Positions 35,907-43,936 of a stretch of DNA of 64,000 nucleotides are shown here, piece after piece. Each line of letters starts with the position of its first letter. Position 1 is the stretch's first letter. Made by a program: the position numbers and the translations under genes. The notes under the pieces were generated by a model, which saw only the letters and a list, made by a program, of their open reading frames with translations, was not told where the DNA came from and ran no database searches. The stretch is taken from NCBI RefSeq assembly GCF_038051945.1, contig NZ_CP150302.1, positions 5,270,001 to 5,334,000 of the forward strand, read 5' to 3'. Source of the DNA: Paenibacillus sp. FSL H3-0469. Its GTDB lineage: Bacteria; Bacillota; Bacilli; Paenibacillales; Paenibacillaceae.

Positions 35907-36797
35907 ATGAAAACTGCGAGATTGATTTATAATCCCACTTCTGGTCGGGAAGAAATGAAAAGACGACTCGCCGATATTCTAGACCGGCTGGATATGGGCG
36001 GTATCGAAGCTACCTGCCATGCAACAACGGGAGAGGGCGATGCTACTGCGGCTGCAGCCCAGGCTGTGGAACGCGGTACTTATGATCTGATCATAGCTGC
36101 CGGAGGCGATGGTACGCTCAATGAAGTGATTAACGGGATGGCGGAGAAGCCGAACCTTCCCCCGCTCGGCATATTGCCGCTGGGAACGACGAATGATTTC
36201 GCGCGGGCCATGGGCATTCCGAAGAATTGGGAGGAAGCCTGCGACCTGATTCTGCGTCAGGAAGCGCGCCTGATTGATCTCGGTAAAGCCAATGACCGTT
36301 ACTTCATTAATATAGCAGGCGGAGGGCAGCTTACGGAGCTGACCTATGAGGTCCCCAGCAAGCTGAAGACCATGATGGGTCAGCTTGCCTATTACCTGAA
36401 GGGGATCGAGAAGATGGCCAGCCTTGCTCCGCAAGAGCTGTATATCCGCGCGAACGGCCAGGAGATGATCCATGACGAGTTCATGCTCTTCCTGATCGCC
36501 AACACGAATTCGGTCGGCGGCTTTGAGAAGCTGGCTCCGGGTGCGCGTATCGATGACGGCCTGCTCGATGTGATTGCCGTTAAGAAATGCAACCTGGCGG
36601 AGTTCATCCGGCTGGTGCGTCTGACCATCCGCGGAGAGCACCTGAGTGACAAGAAGGTTATCCATTTCCGTACTGATGCCATGGAGGTAACCTCTCCCGG
36701 CTACGTGCAGCTGAACCTGGACGGCGAGCTGGGCGGCACCCTGCCGGGCAATTTCAGTATCCTGCCGCAGCATCTGCGGATTTTCGCGCAGAACTAA
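35907..36797 (+). CDS. dgkB: Diacylglycerol kinase, DagK/YegS lipid kinase family
   Basis: 296 residues. The nucleotide motif AAGGDGTLNEVINGM and GILPLGTTNDFARAMG are the catalytic-domain hallmarks. The C-terminal domain has the NTNSVGGF and DDGLLDV pattern. In Bacillus, DgkB (YerQ) recycles diacylglycerol released by lipoteichoic acid synthesis and lies directly before rlmCD, as here. The start follows AGGTGG. Confidence 0.92.
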   Translation: MKTARLIYNPTSGREEMKRRLADILDRLDMGGIEATCHATTGEGDATAAAAQAVERGTYDLIIAAGGDGTLNEVINGMAEKPNLPPLGILPLGTTNDFARAMGIPKNWEEACDLILRQEARLIDLGKANDRYFINIAGGGQLTELTYEVPSKLKTMMGQLAYYLKGIEKMASLAPQELYIRANGQEMIHDEFMLFLIANTNSVGGFEKLAPGARIDDGLLDVIAVKKCNLAEFIRLVRLTIRGEHLSDKKVIHFRTDAMEVTSPGYVQLNLDGELGGTLPGNFSILPQHLRIFAQN

Positions 36798-36831
36798 TCG
36801 TGAAGAACATGAAAGAAGTGAACCTATACAC

Positions 36832-38385
36832 ATGAATAAACAACGCAGCAGGCGCAGCGCAAGCCGCCGGGAACAAGGGGCGGCCCCTGTCGCCGGACTG
36901 CCGGTGAATAAGAATGATGAGGTCCTGCTCGATATTATCGGCATGACCCATGAAGGTGAAGGGGTAGGCCGCGTAGAGGGCTTTACCCTATTTGTGCAGG
37001 GCGCTCTTCCCGGTGAGCGAGTCCGGGCCAGAGTGCTGAAGACCAAGAAGCAGTACGGCTACGCCAAGCTGCTGGAGCTGGTGCAGGCCAGCAGCGACCG
37101 TATCGCGCCGCCCTGCCCGATCTATGATCAATGCGGCGGCTGCCAGCTGCAGCATATGGACTACACGGCACAGCTCGCGTGGAAGCGGCAGCTGGTGGTG
37201 GACAACCTGCAGCGGATCGGGAAGCTAGAGGTGGCTGGTGCGCCAAGTACAAGTAGAAGTGTAGTGGGCGGTAGCGCTGATACGGATGGTGAAAATGCAG
37301 GTGCGGCGGTTGAAGGTGGGAGTGCGGGCGATGCAAGTTACAGGGTTGAAGGCATCCGCGTGCTGCCCACCCTCGGCATGGACGAGCCCTGGCGTTACCG
37401 CAACAAGGCCCAGGTGCCTATCGGGGTGACCGAAGGCGGTCTGGTCGGCGGCTTCTATGCACGGGGCAGTCACCGGATCATCGACATGGAGACCTGTCTG
37501 ATCCAGCATGAGGACAACGACAAGGTCGTTGCCGCCGTCAAGAGCCTAGGCCGTGAGCTGGGCATCACCGCCTATGACGAAGAGACAGGCCGCGGACTGC
37601 TCCGCCATGTTGTGGTGAAGAAGGCATTCCGCACCGGCCAGATGATGCTGGTGCTGGTCACGAACGGCCGGGATATCCCGCATCTGGATGCTTGGCTTGG
37701 CAGTATACGTGAACAGCTTCCGGCAGTGGTCAGCATCTGCCAGAATATCAACACCCAGCGGACCAATGTCATCTTCGGTAACGATACCCGCGTATTGTGG
37801 GGCAGTGAGGTCATCTATGACTACATCGGGGAGGTCCAGTTCGCCATCTCAGCGCGTTCCTTCTACCAGGTGAACCCGGTCCAGACAGAGGTGCTGTATG
37901 GCAGAACTCTGGAATACGCTGCACTTACCGGTAAGGAAACCGTGATTGATGCCTACTGCGGCATCGGCACCATCTCCTTATTCCTGGCGCAACATGCGGA
38001 GCAGGTCTACGGGGTTGAGATTGTACCTGAAGCTATCGAGGACGCCCGCGCGAACGCGAAGCTGAACGAAATGAATAACGTGAAGTTCGAAGTTGGCGCT
38101 TCGGAAGATGTCATCCCCGCCTGGAAAGAGCAGGGCATCACCCCGGACGTCATCGTCGTCGATCCGCCGCGCAAGGGCTGCGACCCTCGCCTGCTGAAGA
38201 CCATCCTGCTGATGCAGCCGGAGCGTGTCGTGTACGTGTCGTGTAACCCGTCGACACTAGCCCGCGACTTGCGGGTGCTGGAGGATGGGGGCTACCGGAC
38301 GGTGGAGGTTACGCCGGTGGATATGTTCCCGCATACGGTGCATGTGGAGTGCGTGGCTCGGATGGACTTTATTGGAAAAGGATGA
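36832..38385 (+). CDS. rlmCD: 23S rRNA (uracil-5-)-methyltransferase RlmCD
   Basis: 517 residues. A basic N-terminal tail is followed by a TRAM domain (about 25-85), the Fe-S cysteines in CPIYDQCGGCQLQHMDY, and the SAM domain (VIDAYCGIGTISLFLAQHAE). Catalytic Cys is in VSCNPSTLARDL. It methylates C5 of specific uridines in 23S rRNA. A Gly/Ser/Ala-rich insertion of about 35 residues follows the Fe-S region (about 138-175) and is probably a linker. It is the last gene of the core block before the island. Confidence 0.92.
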   Translation: MNKQRSRRSASRREQGAAPVAGLPVNKNDEVLLDIIGMTHEGEGVGRVEGFTLFVQGALPGERVRARVLKTKKQYGYAKLLELVQASSDRIAPPCPIYDQCGGCQLQHMDYTAQLAWKRQLVVDNLQRIGKLEVAGAPSTSRSVVGGSADTDGENAGAAVEGGSAGDASYRVEGIRVLPTLGMDEPWRYRNKAQVPIGVTEGGLVGGFYARGSHRIIDMETCLIQHEDNDKVVAAVKSLGRELGITAYDEETGRGLLRHVVVKKAFRTGQMMLVLVTNGRDIPHLDAWLGSIREQLPAVVSICQNINTQRTNVIFGNDTRVLWGSEVIYDYIGEVQFAISARSFYQVNPVQTEVLYGRTLEYAALTGKETVIDAYCGIGTISLFLAQHAEQVYGVEIVPEAIEDARANAKLNEMNNVKFEVGASEDVIPAWKEQGITPDVIVVDPPRKGCDPRLLKTILLMQPERVVYVSCNPSTLARDLRVLEDGGYRTVEVTPVDMFPHTVHVECVARMDFIGKG

Positions 38386-38447
38386 AAACCGTTTATTGGG
38401 GCGCCGTTTGTACCCTTTGTAGATATAATCAAGCAAAGCATTTTTCA

Positions 38448-38488
38448 AAGCGCAAAGCACAGTCTACCCCTGTGCTCTGCGCTTTTTT
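38448..38488 (+). terminator. Terminator after rlmCD, left edge of the island
   Basis: AAGCGCAAAGCACAG pairs with CTGTGCTCTGCGCTT, followed by T. Genes to the right are A+T-richer. Confidence 0.9.
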
Positions 38489-38517
38489 GTGTAGAAGAAT
38501 GAAAATAGCGCATAGTC

Positions 38518-39210
38518 TCATATGTTTGCTTCAAGCCATGTGTGAACTATCTTTACATCCTCTTTTTGCATAAAAGGATGATCACTATTTTGAGAGATTT
38601 CCAACTTGCAATCATGTGATTTCACAAAGTCCTTAATAACTTCCAGAGATTGCATACTGTCTTTTCTGCCGTAAAGGATTGAAGTTGGAATATTCCATTG
38701 TTTAACCGGATGTTTCTTTACAAACTGATAATAATCCCAACGCAGCAAATCAACAGAGGTAACAATCTCTTTTTGTATGCGCAGTTGTTCTTCTGTCACA
38801 TCAAACCAATTAAACATCTGTTTAATTAGGTATTCCATATTCAATATAGGTGATTGGAAAAGACACTTGACATAATTACTATTTGTGTAAGCATTCAAAC
38901 TGAAATACGCTCCCAAACTGCACCCAAACAAAGAAACATGATCCCAATTTGAAAAGGCATAGTTTCCAACTAGAGTAAGGTCATTAATGCCATTCCAAAT
39001 ATCACAACGATAACTACTGTCCTTTCGTTCCCCGTGTTCAGGCAAATCGAAACTAAGCGTTTGATACCCTTTTTTTACAGCGATTTCAGCAAAATCTCTA
39101 GCATGTTCTTTGCATGACATTTTGCCATGAACATGGACATATACCTTGTCTGATCTATCACCCCAAATAATGGATGGGATGTTGCCGATTTTTATATTTT
39201 GAATTCTCAT
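38518..39210 (-). CDS. Alpha/beta hydrolase at the island edge
   Basis: 230 residues from ATG 39210, which follows GGAGG at 7 bases; the frame stays open to 39285. The nucleophile elbow is FGCSLGAYF. DLPEHGERKD resembles the post-beta-4 loop of esterase/peptidase hydrolases, Asp is in LYGRKDSMQ and His in NSDHPF. It is A+T-rich, unlike rlmCD, and diverges from the biosynthetic cluster, suggesting transfer with it. It could be a self-resistance or product-processing enzyme, but that is inference. Its own promoter and about 100-nt leader lie upstream. Confidence 0.8.
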   Translation of the reverse strand: MRIQNIKIGNIPSIIWGDRSDKVYVHVHGKMSCKEHARDFAEIAVKKGYQTLSFDLPEHGERKDSSYRCDIWNGINDLTLVGNYAFSNWDHVSLFGCSLGAYFSLNAYTNSNYVKCLFQSPILNMEYLIKQMFNWFDVTEEQLRIQKEIVTSVDLLRWDYYQFVKKHPVKQWNIPTSILYGRKDSMQSLEVIKDFVKSHDCKLEISQNSDHPFMQKEDVKIVHTWLEANI

Positions 39211-39314
39211 ACATACCTCCAATTGTTGAGGTTTTGCCCTCCAGACAACCTTTACTGGTGTCCTGCACCGCGTCTGGACTACCAACGGAACTGTGTTTTT
39301 ATCTTCGCGTCTTC

Positions 39315-39342
39315 ATTGTACTGTGTTGGCGGAAGGAGTCAA
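39315..39342 (-). promoter_or_regulatory. Promoter of the island hydrolase
   Basis: On the minus strand: TTGACT (39342-39337), 16 bases, TACAAT (39320-39315). The leader of about 100 nt contains an inverted repeat, TCCAGAC/GTCTGGA. Confidence 0.6.
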
Positions 39343-39476
39343 CTCTTTCGTGACACAACTGCTAAGTCTAAACTGCCAAACGGGAGGCCAATTTTTTTAT
39401 TCCTATCCACCTTACCGCCATCGCAACCTCTGGTCACGCCAGATATAGAAGGCATAAACAGACTTATTTAAAATTG

Positions 39477-39506
39477 TTGACAATTGTTATATTTGTAATT
39501 TATACT
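39477..39506 (+). promoter_or_regulatory. Promoter of the biosynthetic cluster
   Basis: Consensus TTGACA (39477-39482), 18 bases, TATACT (39501-39506). The first gene starts 245 bp downstream. It is the only good promoter seen ahead of the 14-gene run. Confidence 0.72.
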
Positions 39507-39549
39507 AAACATGTCCATTTGAGAATTACATTTTTTTGCAGTTATTTAG

Positions 39550-39593
39550 AGCATTTTCAGCAGTGCTTCATTGCTTGGGAAAATGCTTTTTTT
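39550..39593 (+). terminator. Leader terminator ahead of the cluster
   Basis: AGCATTTTC (39550-39558) pairs perfectly with GAAAATGCT (39579-39587), with an inner AGCA/TGCT helix and seven T. It begins about 40 nt after the predicted transcription start and precedes all cluster genes, so it looks like an attenuator. Confidence 0.75.
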
Positions 39594-39750
39594 CTTTAGT
39601 TATTTTGTCATATTCCGCCTCCATCGTTAAGAACTCATTCTCCTTCACAATCACTCTCACTTCACTTTCACTTGCTCATCACTGAATATCACCATGTAGG
39701 TTATCCTCTTTAATCAGCCTTTCTAAAGATTATCTAATGGAGGAAACAGG

Positions 39751-39990
39751 ATGTCTAAATCAATAGAATCTATCTTGAAAGATGAAATTTTTGCTGAGGC
39801 GGGCATCGAGTATCCGGAAGACCCCGATACCCGTTTGCTGGACCTGGGGATCGATTCGGCAGGCTTCATCAAGCTTATTGTTTCAATGGAATCGAAGTTT
39901 AACATCTCGGTCCCTGATGAGGATCTGTTGTTTGAGAAGTTCTCCACGGCTGGATTAATCCTTAATTATTTGACCGGAAAAATGCTATGA
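39751..39990 (+). CDS. Free-standing acyl carrier protein 1
   Basis: 79 residues, four-helix carrier protein fold. The phosphopantetheine Ser is S36 in LLDLGIDSAGFIKLI. GGAGG precedes the ATG. It overlaps the ligase gene by 4 bases (ATGA), so the ligase is its likely loading enzyme. It differs strongly from the second ACP in this cluster and lacks the usual fatty-acid ACP context, pointing to a dedicated secondary-metabolism carrier. What it carries is not known. Confidence 0.92.
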   Translation: MSKSIESILKDEIFAEAGIEYPEDPDTRLLDLGIDSAGFIKLIVSMESKFNISVPDEDLLFEKFSTAGLILNYLTGKML

Positions 39991-41477
39991 TGACTATCAT
40001 TCAGCGTCTATTTCTGGAGGCCTGTGACCGCCAAGATCATATTATCCTTGAAGATCTGCAGCAGCAATGGACTTATGCAGAGGTAATGACAGAGGCCTAC
40101 TTAATTGCTCTATATGTCCAAAAGAATTTTGACCTTGAGGCCGGAAGTCATCTTGCAGTATACACCAATAATGAGCCCTTGTTCCTTACTGCGGCGCTTG
40201 GCCTTCTGCTCTGCGGTCATGTACTGGTACCGGTTCCTTACTCGGCTTCCATCATGGAGATTGAACATATCCTACATGCCAGTGATACCAAACTGGTTAT
40301 CAGCAAATATGCACAGCCTGCGCAGTTAAATGGTGATATTCATTGGGTCACCGCGCAGGATTTCTCGCAAGAACCGATGCCTTCGTTCGAATCGATCTCG
40401 TTCACGAATCCGCCCGATCCCAATCATTGTGCGATTCTCCTTCCTACCTCGGGCACAACCGGACCCTCTAAAATCGTTATGTTATCCCATCGGAATGTAT
40501 TAACAAATGCGCTGGCCCATGGTGAAAAGGTCGGGTATACGGCTCAGGATTCGTTTCTTGTCACGATGCCCGTGCATTTCAGTTCTACGATTGTCACGCA
40601 ATTGATCTCCTGTATGCTTTATGGCACCAGAATGAAGCTGATCAGCTTGCCCTTGCTGCCGCGCACAGCGTTTAGACTGTTTCAGAATAAGGCGGTCACG
40701 GCATTCTCTGCGGTGCCTACGCAATTGATGCACTTTATTTCTGATTATCATCAGACCACAAACTGGAGCGCCTTTGATTCGATTGAGTTTATTGTGATTG
40801 GCGGTGCAGCGGTTCCCCAGAAGTTAGTAGACCAGCTTCAGACTGTATTTCCACAAGCGGACATTATTCAAGCCTATGGTTTAACAGAAGCTTCTCCGCG
40901 GGTGAGCATGATGGAACGGGGAGACCGCAGTCTCTCCTGCGGAACACCCGTCAGCGGCGTGTCTGTCCGGCTTGTTGACGAAGAAGGGAATGAGGTTAAA
41001 GGACCTGCTGCTTCAGGAGAAATTTGGGTCAACGGCCCGAATGTGATGCTCGGTTATTACAAGAACCCGGAGTTAACGAACGCTACCATTGTTGAGGGTT
41101 GGCTAAAGACAGGAGATTTGGGATATTGGAATGAAGCAGGGTGCCTCATACTTACAGGCCGTAAGAAGAATATCATTATATCCGGCGGTATCAATATCTA
41201 TCCGGAAGAAATAGAGGAGTTTTTGTATGGCTTGAAAGAAGTGGAGGAGGTCATGGTTGTTGGTGTGCAAGATGATCTATTGGGCGAAGTACCCATCGCA
41301 TTTCTGAAAGTTGTGGATGAATGTCTGGTTGATATAGATGCGCTGACCCAACATTGCAACCTGCATTTGTCATCTTATAAAGTTCCGAGACAATGGAGGA
41401 TTATAGATGACATTCCAAAAACAAAAACAGGAAAACTGGACAGGGCAAGTACGAAGCGCTTATTGCTAAAGGAATAG
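39987..41477 (+). CDS. Acyl/amino acid adenylating ligase (ANL superfamily)
   Basis: 496 residues. P-loop LLPTSGTTGPSK (about 151-162), YGLTE (297-301), GWLKTGDLG (371-379), hinge region GRKKNIIISGG (391-401), and catalytic Lys in PKTKTGKLDR (K483) are all intact, so it should adenylate a carboxylic acid and transfer it to a thiol. Coupling with an ACP gene suggests acyl-ACP rather than acyl-CoA formation, as BtrJ does with BtrI. The substrate cannot be read reliably. It overlaps ACP1 by 4 bases; the BtrH-like gene follows after 14 bp. Confidence 0.93.
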   Translation: MMTIIQRLFLEACDRQDHIILEDLQQQWTYAEVMTEAYLIALYVQKNFDLEAGSHLAVYTNNEPLFLTAALGLLLCGHVLVPVPYSASIMEIEHILHASDTKLVISKYAQPAQLNGDIHWVTAQDFSQEPMPSFESISFTNPPDPNHCAILLPTSGTTGPSKIVMLSHRNVLTNALAHGEKVGYTAQDSFLVTMPVHFSSTIVTQLISCMLYGTRMKLISLPLLPRTAFRLFQNKAVTAFSAVPTQLMHFISDYHQTTNWSAFDSIEFIVIGGAAVPQKLVDQLQTVFPQADIIQAYGLTEASPRVSMMERGDRSLSCGTPVSGVSVRLVDEEGNEVKGPAASGEIWVNGPNVMLGYYKNPELTNATIVEGWLKTGDLGYWNEAGCLILTGRKKNIIISGGINIYPEEIEEFLYGLKEVEEVMVVGVQDDLLGEVPIAFLKVVDECLVDIDALTQHCNLHLSSYKVPRQWRIIDDIPKTKTGKLDRASTKRLLLKE

Positions 41478-41491
41478 GGGGGAACGAAAAG

Positions 41492-42547
41492 TTGAAGGAT
41501 ACAACTCAAACTTTGCGCAGCGAAAGATTGCCGGTCCGTTATCCGATGATTACAACCTATACGCAGCATGCCCATCTCTTGTCCATACTTACCCACTACG
41601 AGTGCGCGCACCCATGGATATTCAGCAACTATATTCAATTATTTATTAACAAAGATTATAAACATCATTGGGGGGATTTTTATTTTCCTCTGACGTATGA
41701 GCTGCGGCCTTCGGATGGTTGCAAATGGATTTCGACTCAGAAGATACATAGAGATACTGTAACAACGAAATGGGACTCGGTTATTCATTTTATTATAGAA
41801 AATATTAATGCCAATAACTATATCCACACCATGATCAATTATTTCTACGTGCCCCTAAGCGACCGGTATCAGAAACTCCAATTGCATCATGACATATTTG
41901 TGTACGGCTATGATTTAGATCGGGAGATATTGTATGTTTCCGATTTTTTCAAGAACGGCGTGTATAGTCAGGCTGAGATATCATTTGCCGATTTCGATCT
42001 TGCGTTCAACACTAATCATCTGACAACCAATCATGATTATCTTAGAGAAATGGTGTATCTGTATACATTCAATGGGCAACATCAGGATAACTTCAGTGCT
42101 GATACCCTAGTAAATTCTATAAGAAACTATTTTACTAAGAAAACGCCCGAGTATTGGGAGATGTTCAACTATGGGGGCGACAGGGATAAGCTTGACTTCG
42201 GCATGCAAATATACACCACTCTAATTAATTATGTGAGAGAGACAGCGGAACATAAGGATATGCTTGATATAAGACCCTTTCATTTACTTTATGATCATAA
42301 GAAGATAATGACGCTAAGATTCAAGTATTTGTACGATCATCGGCATCTAAATCAATTAAATCAAGAGCATATAGATGAATTCACAGCCATTGAGCTTAAG
42401 GCAAAGATCATTGTGAATGTAGCGATGAAATATAATTTGACAAGGGATACGAGGATTTCCGAAAGCCTACAAACGCTGATTACGAATATAGAAAATGAAG
42501 AATCCATATTCCTTGAACGATGGCTGAATGAGGTAGGCATTCAGTAA
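41492..42547 (+). CDS. BtrH-like protein A, presumed Cys replaced by Ser
   Basis: 351 residues. TTG start after AGGGGGGAA. The first half resembles the BtrH N-terminal domain (papain-like fold), and the whole is paralogous to the gene at 51922. Aligning PWIFSNYIQL here with PYFSCDYNLYL there places Ser45 opposite Cys30. The His (H133 in HHDIFVYGYD) and Asp (D151 in YVSDFF) are kept. The C-terminal half is helical. In butirosin synthesis BtrH transfers an ACP-bound acyl chain to the antibiotic. Here the Ser may support a different ester chemistry or mark a non-catalytic partner. The gene is A+T-rich. Family assignment is from remembered pattern, not a search. Confidence 0.65.
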   Translation: MKDTTQTLRSERLPVRYPMITTYTQHAHLLSILTHYECAHPWIFSNYIQLFINKDYKHHWGDFYFPLTYELRPSDGCKWISTQKIHRDTVTTKWDSVIHFIIENINANNYIHTMINYFYVPLSDRYQKLQLHHDIFVYGYDLDREILYVSDFFKNGVYSQAEISFADFDLAFNTNHLTTNHDYLREMVYLYTFNGQHQDNFSADTLVNSIRNYFTKKTPEYWEMFNYGGDRDKLDFGMQIYTTLINYVRETAEHKDMLDIRPFHLLYDHKKIMTLRFKYLYDHRHLNQLNQEHIDEFTAIELKAKIIVNVAMKYNLTRDTRISESLQTLITNIENEESIFLERWLNEVGIQ

Positions 42548-42690
42548 CATCGAGGGCGCAGTGGATGTCAGCCAGGTATATCTGTGGAGGGAGTGATGCC
42601 GGGATTATAGTCGTTGCTCTACAGCGTATTGAGTAAGCTCCGCACAGTTCCTGCTTGTTAACCTTGAGCAATGGGGGGATCTTTATATTC

Positions 42691-43620
42691 ATTGTATTAA
42701 CAGGAGTCGCAGGCTTCATCGGTTCCAACCTTGCCGAGAGGCTGCTGCGGGAAGGCCATACCGTTGTCGGTGTCGATAATTTTCTGACCGGGTCCACTGT
42801 CAACCTGGACAATCTTTTACGGTCGCCAAATTTCAAGTTTATCGAGCATGACGTCATTTATCCGCTCGCAGTTGAAGGCCCTGTTGATTGGGTGATGCAT
42901 TTCGCAAGCCCTGCCAGCCCGCCCAAATATTTGTCCTATCCCATCGAAACGATGAGAGTCAACAGCGAAGGAACGATGCATCTGCTGAAACTGGCCAAAG
43001 AAAAGCAGGCTGCATTCTTCTTGGCTTCCACAAGCGAGATCTACGGGAACCCGACCGTTCACCCTCAGCCGGAGAGCTATTATGGCAACGTGAATTCGAT
43101 TGGAGCAAGAAGCTGCTACAACGAAGCTAAGCGGTATGCAGAGGCGATTACCTACTGGATGCACAGGAAATACGCCATGCCGGTAAGGGTCATCCGTATC
43201 TTCAATACATTCGGCCCGAAGATGGATTTATATGACGGACGTGTCATTACCAACTTCATTCATCAAATCATGTCCAAGCAAAACCTTACGATATATGGCG
43301 ACGGGAGTCAGACGAGAAGCTTTCAGTATATCGACGATTTGCTGGAAGGGATTATGAGACTGCTGGGCACCACATATGAACAGCCAGTCAATTTGGGGAA
43401 TCCGCAGGAAGTCACCATCCTTGAAGTCGCCCAAATACTGAAGGAGCTCATGAATTCCAACGCGCAGATCGAGTTTCTCCCGCTGCCGGAAGACGATCCC
43501 AGGAGAAGGAATCCGGATATAACCATTTCAAGGACGATCATGGACTGGGAACCGGCGATCAGTTTGCAGGATGCACTCGCTAGAACGATCCATTATTACC
43601 AGGGTCAATATATCCATTAA
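42691..43620 (+). CDS. UDP-glucuronate decarboxylase-like NAD-dependent epimerase/dehydratase, non-standard start
   Basis: 309 residues if started at ATT 42691. The Rossmann motif TGVAGFIGSNLAERLL must sit at the N-terminus, but the only standard starts in frame are TTG 42655 and TTG 42664, which add odd leaders without a ribosome site. GGGGGG lies 12 bases before ATT 42691 and 6 before ATA 42685. The YxxxK pair is in SCYNEAKRYAEAI, and the end DDPRRRNPDITISRTI resembles UDP-xylose synthases (UXS), which convert UDP-glucuronate to UDP-xylose. It presumably supplies the next glycosyltransferase. A dehydratase of another nucleotide sugar is possible. Confidence 0.75.
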   Translation: MVLTGVAGFIGSNLAERLLREGHTVVGVDNFLTGSTVNLDNLLRSPNFKFIEHDVIYPLAVEGPVDWVMHFASPASPPKYLSYPIETMRVNSEGTMHLLKLAKEKQAAFFLASTSEIYGNPTVHPQPESYYGNVNSIGARSCYNEAKRYAEAITYWMHRKYAMPVRVIRIFNTFGPKMDLYDGRVITNFIHQIMSKQNLTIYGDGSQTRSFQYIDDLLEGIMRLLGTTYEQPVNLGNPQEVTILEVAQILKELMNSNAQIEFLPLPEDDPRRRNPDITISRTIMDWEPAISLQDALARTIHYYQGQYIH

Positions 43621-43633
43621 ACGGGAGGTACCT

Positions 43634-43885
43634 ATGCACGAACAGATCATAGCGATGATAAGCGAAGTCAAGGACGACGCCCAGCTGGCAATCAGCCTGA
43701 CCAGGCATTCCAGCATCATGGAAGACGGGGGGATGGACTCTTTACAGCTAATTACGTTCTTATTGAAGGTGGAAGAGCGTTTCGGTGTTGAAATCGATTT
43801 CGATCAATTCGACTTCGATTGTTTGGAATCGGTTACAGCCTTCTGCAATTATATCTCGGAGCTGCAGAAGACGGCATCTGCATGA
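43634..43885 (+). CDS. Free-standing acyl carrier protein 2
   Basis: 83 residues. Phosphopantetheine Ser is S36 in EDGGMDSLQLITFL, with helix II-III VEERFGVEIDFDQF. ATG 43634 follows GGGAGG; an upstream frame start inside the UXS gene is rejected. It sits between UXS and the glycosyltransferase. It is clearly divergent from ACP1, so it probably holds a different intermediate or meets different partners. Confidence 0.9.
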   Translation: MHEQIIAMISEVKDDAQLAISLTRHSSIMEDGGMDSLQLITFLLKVEERFGVEIDFDQFDFDCLESVTAFCNYISELQKTASA

Positions 43886-43936
43886 ACGATAGCTCATTAG
43901 CGGGACCTTGAAACCATGGATGGAGGAAGAGAGCTT

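Larger units (their letters stand above)
39211..39750. other. Divergent control region of the island
   Basis: 540 bp with no supported gene. It holds the hydrolase promoter (minus), a strong cluster promoter (39477-39506), and an intrinsic terminator (39550-39593) within the cluster leader. About 150 nt of C/T-rich leader follow before the first gene. No precursor peptide gene was found; a frame at 39199-39471 has no ribosome site and crosses both the hydrolase start and its promoter. Confidence 0.65.

Noticed and set aside
39199..39471. 90-codon plus-strand frame as a possible precursor peptide
   Set aside because: It overlaps the hydrolase start and promoter, has no ribosome site, and ends before the cluster promoter.
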